The notes below the pieces were generated by a model. That model worked only from the letters and a program-made list of their open reading frames with translations. It was not told where the DNA came from and did no database searches. Shown here piece after piece: positions 14,425-20,935 of a stretch of 20,935 nt of DNA. Every line of letters starts with the position of its first letter. Position 1 is the first letter of the stretch. This stretch comes from a virus. The DNA lies in the IMG/VR virus record IMGVR_UViG_3300023180_000487, positions 1-20,935 of that record; one strand, 5' to 3'. The position numbers were made by a program, and so were the translations under genes.

Positions 14425-15092
14425 TGAGATTAATCAAAGCACAAAATACTAATCTAAGATCTATAACTGGTAAAGGAATCAAATACACAATTGATAATGA
14501 AGTTATTTTTGACACTTCAAAGAGTCTTTTAATAGCTAAAGGTACAACAGCAGAACGACCATCTAATCCAACTTCTGGTGTAATGCGATTTAACACTGAT
14601 TTGAACGAATTTGAATTTTACCAAGATGCTGCATGGAGAAAAGTAGGATATAAACAGCCTAGTGATGCAGGAATTTATCATCAAGATTTAGGTGTAGGAG
14701 ATAATTCTAAATACGTTTTTGGTCCAGTATTAAGTAATGATGCAGATTATCCTGTGCCAGTAAATGAATTTAGTATAGTAGTTTATGTTGATAATATTTT
14801 CCAAATACCAAACACAAATTTTGAATTACAAACTAATCCTGTTACAGGAATTGGCGAAGAAATACCTATAACTCAAATTATTCCTGGTGAAACATATTAT
14901 ATATTTGACAATACAGATGCTGATTTTATAGGAGAATTTGGCATTTCTAGTAACACAATTGGCACAGAATTTACTCCTTCAACTGTAGGTACAGGTCCTG
15001 GTATTGTAAAAAAATCTGGAAAATATTTATTTTTTGGATCACCTGTAGCTACAGGAATAAAAGTTACAGCTATCCATAATATGGACAAATAA
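14424..15092 (+). CDS. Fibre-type protein with RPSNPxxGxMRFN module (222 residues)
   Basis: The N-terminal 75 residues contain GTTAERPSNPTSGVMRFNTD followed by LNEFEFYQDAAWRKVG. This is the short phage tail-fibre module that also occurs twice in the 415-residue gene (there as GxIRYNxxDNxFEGYxGxNW). The rest (about 80-222) is beta-rich, with a Pro/Gly-rich end, and probably forms a receptor-facing or joining domain. The start overlaps the previous stop and has no good separate binding site, which fits reinitiation. A late promoter box follows the stop closely. Confidence 0.8.
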   Translation: MRLIKAQNTNLRSITGKGIKYTIDNEVIFDTSKSLLIAKGTTAERPSNPTSGVMRFNTDLNEFEFYQDAAWRKVGYKQPSDAGIYHQDLGVGDNSKYVFGPVLSNDADYPVPVNEFSIVVYVDNIFQIPNTNFELQTNPVTGIGEEIPITQIIPGETYYIFDNTDADFIGEFGISSNTIGTEFTPSTVGTGPGIVKKSGKYLFFGSPVATGIKVTAIHNMDK

Positions 15093-15098
15093 AAAACG

Positions 15099-15106
15099 AT
15101 AAATAT
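15099..15106 (+). promoter_or_regulatory. Late promoter box GATAAATA before fibre genes
   Basis: The box lies 19 bases before the ATG at 15126, just after the stop of the previous gene. It predicts a short leader containing the AAAGGGAAG binding site. Confidence 0.55.
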
Positions 15107-15125
15107 CTAGTATAAAGGGAAGAAT

Positions 15126-16373
15126 ATGGCATTGACTGGTATTGGTAAAATCAAAGGTACTTCTTTAGAATCTAATCTTGAAAGAAATAACGAAAATTTA
15201 AGCATAGAAACAGACTTACTTTTTATCGATGTTCAAAATAGTAAAATAGGTGTTGGATTAAGCGGAAATCTTGCAACAGATGCAAAATTTGAAGTAAACG
15301 GAAACATAAGAGCCGCATGGGTTTATGCAGCTAATATTGACACATCAGGAACTGATAATAGATTTGCAGGTTTAAAACTTAGTTCATTAACTGAGGGTAG
15401 AATTGTTTTTGCAGGAGTAGACGGAGAATTAGTAGACCATGCCAATCTTACATACAACAGTGCTCAATCTTTACTCACACTTACAGGTAATCAAGACATA
15501 ACAGGATTGTTAAGATTAACTTCTACATCAGCACTAAAAATACCAGTTGGTACAACAAATGATAAAAATAATTTTACAGCAGAATTAGGTCAAATTAGAT
15601 ATAACATTACTGATAATCAATTTGAAGGTTATGTTGGAAATAATAATTGGAGTAGCTTAGGTGGTGTAAGATCTGTAGATGGATTGACTTATATTACCGC
15701 AGAAACATCACCAAATGCATCTGATGATATATTAACATTTGTAGTAGACGGTACGTCTAGAATGACTATAGATACAGATAGTGTTGATATTACTGAAAAT
15801 GTAGCTATAGATGCAAATACAGATATAACAGGAATTCTAAGTTTAAATTCTACAAGTGCAATGAAACTTCCTGTAGGAAATTCTTTACAAAGACCAACTG
15901 CTCCTACTTTACAAACTGGAATGATACGATATAATACCCAAGATAATACATTTGAAGGGTATGATGGCAGTAACTGGGGTTCTTTAGGCGGAGTTAAATC
16001 AGTAGATCAACTTACCTACATAACGGCGGAATCTTCACCGGGAGTTTCAGATGACACGCTAACATTTGTGACAGATAATGTTACAAGGATGACAATAGAC
16101 ACTACAAATATTAATGTAACAAATATGGCTGTACATCTAACAGGAACTTCAACTTTAACGTTAGACAATCAGCTTACAGTTGCAAATGGTGGAACAGGAT
16201 TAACAACTGTTACTCAATACGGCATTGTTTACGGGAATACAGCAACAGCATTAAATTATACAGCAAATTCTCAACCTGGATCAAATGCTACAACAAGTTA
16301 TGGAATTTTAACAACTGATGAAAACAGCATTCCTGTATGGACCGATATATTAGATGGTGGCAGTTTTTCATAA
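15126..16373 (+). CDS. Tail fibre-like protein with two repeated modules (415 residues)
   Basis: The protein has an internal duplication with an offset of about 109 residues (about 132-222 and 241-331). Each copy runs TSAxKxPVG, GxIRYNxxDNxFEGYxGxNW, SLGGVxSVDxLTYITAExSP, and SDDxLTFVxDxxxRMTIDT. The C-terminal part has VANGGTGLTTVTQYGIVYGN, a Gly-rich phage tail repeat type. Such beta-rich repeats usually form trimeric fibre shafts. It has no enzymatic motif. It is expressed from its own late promoter box at 15099 and is followed by the large fibre gene 29 bases later. Tail fibre is the best family-level call; which fibre is unknown. Confidence 0.8.
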   Translation: MALTGIGKIKGTSLESNLERNNENLSIETDLLFIDVQNSKIGVGLSGNLATDAKFEVNGNIRAAWVYAANIDTSGTDNRFAGLKLSSLTEGRIVFAGVDGELVDHANLTYNSAQSLLTLTGNQDITGLLRLTSTSALKIPVGTTNDKNNFTAELGQIRYNITDNQFEGYVGNNNWSSLGGVRSVDGLTYITAETSPNASDDILTFVVDGTSRMTIDTDSVDITENVAIDANTDITGILSLNSTSAMKLPVGNSLQRPTAPTLQTGMIRYNTQDNTFEGYDGSNWGSLGGVKSVDQLTYITAESSPGVSDDTLTFVTDNVTRMTIDTTNINVTNMAVHLTGTSTLTLDNQLTVANGGTGLTTVTQYGIVYGNTATALNYTANSQPGSNATTSYGILTTDENSIPVWTDILDGGSFS

Positions 16374-16402
16374 AAACAATACACAATTAGGGAGTTAGCC
16401 GG

Positions 16403-19400
16403 ATGGCATCTAGAATTAAATTAAAACACTCAGATCAAGCTGGTATTAAACCACAAGCATCAGATTTGATACAAGGTGAATTAGCAATAAATTCAGCTGA
16501 TGGAAAATTATATACTTTACAATCTGACAATTCAACAGTAATAGATACTACAAAAAGAATATTTGAAAATGATACAGAAGTTATAATTAATGATGATGAT
16601 AGTAATACACCAGCAACTATACAAGCAAATGTTAACGGCCAACAAAAAGTAGAAATTGATGTAAATGGTGTTAAGATAAATGGTCCAATAACAGTGAGTG
16701 ATGCAGAAACTATTATATTTAATGACCAAAATAACGATCAATACATTGCAATCAAAGCGCCTGATGTTGTTGATAACTCATACATTGTAAAATTACCAAA
16801 ATTCTTACCGAATGAATCGTCTGTTTTAAGTATTGATAGAGAAGGAACTTCAACTTGGATAAATCCCGACGTATACGGCGGAAACAGGATTTATGTAAGT
16901 GACGAATTTGGTGATGATAAAAATGACGGAGTATCTTTACCTGTTAAAACACTAAAAAAAGGTATAAAACTAGCAAGTCATTTAACTAAAAAACCAAAAA
17001 ATGATCCAGGTGTTGCATATTATAATGCAAAAAAATTATTATATGATAATAGAGAATATATTCAAAAAGAAACTATTGCATGGATTGATTTTAATTTTGT
17101 AAATTTTTCAAATAATTATGACATTGTTAAATGTGAAAGAGATATAGGATACTGGATTGAAGCAGCAGCATACGATTTAGTTTTAGATACTAATTACAAT
17201 GCAGTTACAGCTGGCCTAGCTTATACTAGAGATAATTCAACGTATGTAACAGGTAAACAATCTTTACAAACATTATTCAGCATAGATTATGTCAAAGGTA
17301 GAGCAAACACAACCGTTTCAGGAGATGCTACTGCACAAGCAAGAAGTGATGCAGCATTTGACGAAATAACTGACATTTTTTCTAACGGTGCTTCTGCAGC
17401 AAATGCATTATCATTTACACCGTCGGTCTACAGTACTGCAGCTAGAGTGATTGCAAAAGATCAATTACAAGGAAACAAAGCATTTTTACAGGCAGAAGTT
17501 TTAGAGTTTATTAATCAAAATTATCCAGCAGTTTATCAAAATATGTCAGATACTGGAACACTATCAAAATGTTCCCGTGATATTGGTTACATTGTTGATG
17601 CACTTAGTTATGACATTATGTATGGAGGTAATTCTGCAACAATAAGAAATGCCACTTCATATTTTGTCGACGGAGTAAGTCAACTAGGTGTGGGAGAGGA
17701 AATTGCAACCAGTGCAGCATACACATATTTAGGAACAATTACACCGTATATAATTCAAGAAAATACAACATGGACTCCTTTACAAAATACTGTAACGCAA
17801 GTTCATACCGCAGGTGCAGGTACAGCTTCAGACGGAATTCTTAGTACAAGCTTAGTAAACATTATAGAAGATGTAATTACAGCAGGTAACACAGCAAATT
17901 TACCATCTACAACTTATCCAGATCTAACTAGTCAACCATTACTTACATATTTTAATATTTTGACAGATAGTACCACTATTGCAAATATAAAAAGTGATAC
18001 TACAACTGAAATTTCTAATAACTTTAATTTAGGTAATTTTTACAATCAATCTAAATGTGAGAGAGATGTTGGATATATAATTGACGCCGTAATATTTGAT
18101 TTAATTGTTTCTGGAAACGAAAAAACATATGAGGCAGGAGAAAGCTATATTGGCGTTACACCTGTTGTAGGAGATGCAAATCAAAAATATGCAACTATAG
18201 AATCATTAAAATTTGCAAGAGATTTAGCAGTTACGATTATCAATAATGATGATTACGGATTTGTTTATAACAGTGATATAACACAAGTTAAGTATGTAAA
18301 TTTTCCAGGGTCTGCTGCAGAAAGTGATTTAATTACTTTAATGAATGATATTATAACAATCATAACAGATGAAGCAACTACAAACGTCACTTTAGTAAAT
18401 GGACAATATACCGAAACTCCTGTAACTGTTAAAATAAGTTCAGGCGATTTTTATATAGACAATCCTATAATTGTACCAGATTATGTTTCGATAGTAGGAG
18501 ATGCACTTAGAGCAGTTGTAATTCGACCATTAAATGCAAATGTAGACATGTTCAGAGTAAGGAATGGTAATTACATTTTTGGGTTAACAATGAGAGATGC
18601 TTTAGACACATCAAATGTAGCTGTAAGCAAATTCGATTGGGGTGTAGCTTTTGATGATCCGACCGAAGTAGATTTAGATAGAGGAGGATATTTTGGACTA
18701 CGTAATGACAAGCCGATAATTACATTATCTCCATATGTGCAAAATTGTTCTATTATTTCTTTCCTTGGTGCTAATGGTGTAAGAGTTGATGGATCAAAAG
18801 TATTAACACCAAACACACCGATAATTCCACAAGAAGTAGAAACTCCCGTAGTACTAGCAGATGGTGTACCTGAACAAGGTAGATCAATGGTTGCAAACGC
18901 TTTCACAATGGTATCATTTGGTGGTACAGGATGGCTTGTAACCAATGAAGGTTATGCCCAGATAGTTTCATGTTTCCAAATTTTTTGTACAAATGGCTCC
19001 TATTGTCAATCAGGTGGCTATTTATCTATCACAAATTCAGCAACAAACTTTGGATTGTACGCTCTGCGAGCATCAGGCTTTTCTTTAAATGCATTCTCAT
19101 TTGATAAAGGTTATATAGCTAACATAGGTTCACTAGACGGAGTAACAACTGTAACGTCAGTTGGAACGTTGAGAAGACCAATTGAACAGTATGTTTTAGT
19201 TATTAAAGACGATAACGATGTAGATATAACTTCTCAATTTAAAAGTTTAGGCAGTGAAATTACATTTGATGCAAGCACTGGAATTAATGTTAATCTTAAT
19301 ACAATAACTACTACTACACCACATGGTTTACAAAACATTGATAGTATATATTACGATAGCAACAGTAATTCGGTTATAACAGGATTAATACAAGGTAGTA

Positions 19401-20935
19401 GTTATTATGTTGCTAAGATTAATGATTATACATTTAAATTAACATATGATGAAGGCTTAGTTTCTCCTGTTGATATTTTAGCAGCAGGTACTGGTACTCA
19501 TAAGTTTATTCTAAATCCTGAAGAATTTGTAATGCGTAGCATTACAGAATCTCATAATAGATATCAAATTCTAACATTTTCTCAAGATCGTTCATTTGTA
19601 GAAGGAGATGTAGTAATAGGACAAACAGGTGCTTTCACTAATACAGCTTACATTGCAAATTGGAATAGTACTACAAGAGAACTCTTATTGTCAATTGAGT
19701 TAACCGACACAGAACCAGTTTACTTTACAAATTCTAGTAGTATTACAACAGTAGCTGGAGTTCCTGCTACAATACCAGCAGGTTCATTTACTGTAAGTTC
19801 TACAAGTAATTATTTTACTTGCGTATTCAAGATACAATCAACAATAACAGGCAGTTTATTTCAAAATTCTTCAACTGCAATAGGTAAAAAAATCAGTTTC
19901 CATAGACCAAGTATTGTAAACTCATCAGCTCATACTTGGGAATATGCAGGATCAGGAACTGATTATAATGCTTTACCTCAAAACGGCGGAATAGGAGGCG
20001 GTGAATCATTTGAACAATTTGCAGAATTACCAGGACAAGTATATAGTTCGGGAACAAATGAGCTAGGAGACTTTAAAGTAGGAACGTTCATTGTTGCAGA
20101 AAATAAAACTGGAAATATTACGTTTACTAGTCAAGTATCGATTGGTGAATTAGAAGTATTAAAATTATCTTTTTCAGACGTAGAAATTCAAGCAATATCA
20201 TCTGATATAGGATTAGGAGACAACGAACCAGGAGGAGCACTTGATACACGGATTCCTACTCAACGTGCAGTTAGAACTTTTATATCAAACAGATTAGGTT
20301 ATGTACTAGACAAGCAAGTATCATCAAATGCTGTGCCTGGAGCTGTGGTACAATTAAACTCGTTAGGTCAGATTAATTCTGATTTACTACCTGCATCAAG
20401 AGGAGTAAGAACGTACAATACTACTAGTTACGGAGGTAGACTTTTACTATCCGAACAAATTCCGTCAATAGAAGTGTTTAGCGGGGACAATGCAACAGAA
20501 TCATACAGCCAAGTTACCCTTACTTTAACAAATAATATAACTGTATCTGCAGGTGAAATTATTACCCAAGACCCTACAGGTCAAACTGCAGGCGCATCAG
20601 GAGTTGTTAAAGATGATGTTACAAATAGTAATGAACTTGTTTTAATTTCTCCGTTTACTGGAACATTTAATACCAATAACGAACTTAGAATTGATGATAG
20701 TACATCTTTAGGAGCAGCAAACTACCCAACTAATGTAAGTGAAGTAACAAATATAGTAGATAACTACTATCTAAAAACAGACACAACTAATCAATTTTTA
20801 TTACTTCAAACTGGTATAACTTATGATTTTACTGGCATCACAAGCGTAGAAGGATCTATATCAGGTGCAACAGGTAATATAGATAGTGGACCAATATATG
20901 GAATTGCATATTCATTAGATTTAACTACATTAGTT
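16403..20935 (+). CDS. Very large fibre/structural protein, open to the window end (partial)
   Basis: The frame is open from ATG 16403 to the last base, 1511 codons with no stop, and the true C-terminus lies outside. The N-terminus (MASRIKLKHSDQAG, then GELAINSADGKLYT) is a common phage fibre attachment start. NRIYVSDEFGDDKNDGVSLP (about 160-180) opens a pectin-lyase-like region that resumes near residues 674-800 (SIVGDALRAVVIRP). Three repeats K-C-x-R-D-[IV]-G-Y-x-x-[DE]-A occur at Cys244, Cys390 and Cys552. Later stretches include TTTPHGLQNIDSIYY and TRIPTQRAVRTFISNRLGYV. GGGAG lies 8 bases before the ATG. It is probably a host-contact fibre or large adhesin-type virion protein. A polysaccharide-cleaving activity is possible for a beta-helix but no catalytic residues are recognised. 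Confidence 0.85.
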   Translation, partial: MASRIKLKHSDQAGIKPQASDLIQGELAINSADGKLYTLQSDNSTVIDTTKRIFENDTEVIINDDDSNTPATIQANVNGQQKVEIDVNGVKINGPITVSDAETIIFNDQNNDQYIAIKAPDVVDNSYIVKLPKFLPNESSVLSIDREGTSTWINPDVYGGNRIYVSDEFGDDKNDGVSLPVKTLKKGIKLASHLTKKPKNDPGVAYYNAKKLLYDNREYIQKETIAWIDFNFVNFSNNYDIVKCERDIGYWIEAAAYDLVLDTNYNAVTAGLAYTRDNSTYVTGKQSLQTLFSIDYVKGRANTTVSGDATAQARSDAAFDEITDIFSNGASAANALSFTPSVYSTAARVIAKDQLQGNKAFLQAEVLEFINQNYPAVYQNMSDTGTLSKCSRDIGYIVDALSYDIMYGGNSATIRNATSYFVDGVSQLGVGEEIATSAAYTYLGTITPYIIQENTTWTPLQNTVTQVHTAGAGTASDGILSTSLVNIIEDVITAGNTANLPSTTYPDLTSQPLLTYFNILTDSTTIANIKSDTTTEISNNFNLGNFYNQSKCERDVGYIIDAVIFDLIVSGNEKTYEAGESYIGVTPVVGDANQKYATIESLKFARDLAVTIINNDDYGFVYNSDITQVKYVNFPGSAAESDLITLMNDIITIITDEATTNVTLVNGQYTETPVTVKISSGDFYIDNPIIVPDYVSIVGDALRAVVIRPLNANVDMFRVRNGNYIFGLTMRDALDTSNVAVSKFDWGVAFDDPTEVDLDRGGYFGLRNDKPIITLSPYVQNCSIISFLGANGVRVDGSKVLTPNTPIIPQEVETPVVLADGVPEQGRSMVANAFTMVSFGGTGWLVTNEGYAQIVSCFQIFCTNGSYCQSGGYLSITNSATNFGLYALRASGFSLNAFSFDKGYIANIGSLDGVTTVTSVGTLRRPIEQYVLVIKDDNDVDITSQFKSLGSEITFDASTGINVNLNTITTTTPHGLQNIDSIYYDSNSNSVITGLIQGSSYYVAKINDYTFKLTYDEGLVSPVDILAAGTGTHKFILNPEEFVMRSITESHNRYQILTFSQDRSFVEGDVVIGQTGAFTNTAYIANWNSTTRELLLSIELTDTEPVYFTNSSSITTVAGVPATIPAGSFTVSSTSNYFTCVFKIQSTITGSLFQNSSTAIGKKISFHRPSIVNSSAHTWEYAGSGTDYNALPQNGGIGGGESFEQFAELPGQVYSSGTNELGDFKVGTFIVAENKTGNITFTSQVSIGELEVLKLSFSDVEIQAISSDIGLGDNEPGGALDTRIPTQRAVRTFISNRLGYVLDKQVSSNAVPGAVVQLNSLGQINSDLLPASRGVRTYNTTSYGGRLLLSEQIPSIEVFSGDNATESYSQVTLTLTNNITVSAGEIITQDPTGQTAGASGVVKDDVTNSNELVLISPFTGTFNTNNELRIDDSTSLGAANYPTNVSEVTNIVDNYYLKTDTTNQFLLLQTGITYDFTGITSVEGSISGATGNIDSGPIYGIAYSLDLTTLV

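Noticed and set aside
18571-18945. Minus-strand open frame of 124 codons
   Set aside because: It lies wholly inside the large fibre gene, with no start signal and no recognisable protein pattern.

Overview
This window looks like part of the late, virion-structure half of a T4-like myovirus genome from an AT-rich, probably marine phage of the cyanophage/pelagiphage type. The evidence is a recognisable head block in T4 order (portal gp20, prohead core gp67-like, protease gp21, scaffold gp22, major capsid gp23), baseplate/tail-assembly genes gp26 and gp51, and short boxes of the T4 late-promoter type ([T/G]ATAAATA) before several genes. No rRNA, tRNA, integrase, transposon or CRISPR array was seen. 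No stretch longer than about 300 bases lacks a gene.

Layout. Bases 2-157 hold the tail end of an upstream gene. Bases 219-1184 encode an unrecognised protein with one hydrophobic segment. On the minus strand, 2215 to 1179 encodes gp26 followed by gp51. The gp51 frame has no usable start codon, but it is joined to gp26 by an in-phase T_TTT_TTC heptamer in the -1 frame, which suggests a programmed frameshift and a 345-residue gp26-gp51 fusion. An interlocked pair of opposed late promoters (2226-2250) separates this unit from an 877-residue tape-measure-like protein. Bases 4933-11828 form the head block, with a small conserved gene and a glycosyltransferase-like (GT42/DUF115-type) gene placed between portal and protease. 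A strong hairpin terminator follows gp23.

Bases 11905-12404 hold a phage-borne, full-length IscU iron-sulphur scaffold with all cluster ligands, overlapped by a 42-codon gene. Next comes a roughly 90-base GC-rich leader with several possible helices (12411-12500), in front of a small structural-type protein. Bases 13022-20935 encode five fibre or appendage-type proteins that share small repeated modules. The last one is open to the window edge (at least 1511 codons) and has a beta-helix-like region and three K-C-x-R-D repeats.

How it works together. gp67-like and gp22 would form the prohead core on the gp20 portal. gp21 would then degrade the core and trim gp23 (an L-x-E site lies at residue 41). 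gp26/gp51 and the tape-measure candidate belong to baseplate and tail assembly, and the fibre genes provide host contact. IscU, the glycosyltransferase-like protein and the structured leader are the accessory parts. The IscU resembles the proteobacterial ISC type, so a proteobacterial host is more likely than a cyanobacterial one; this is an inference.
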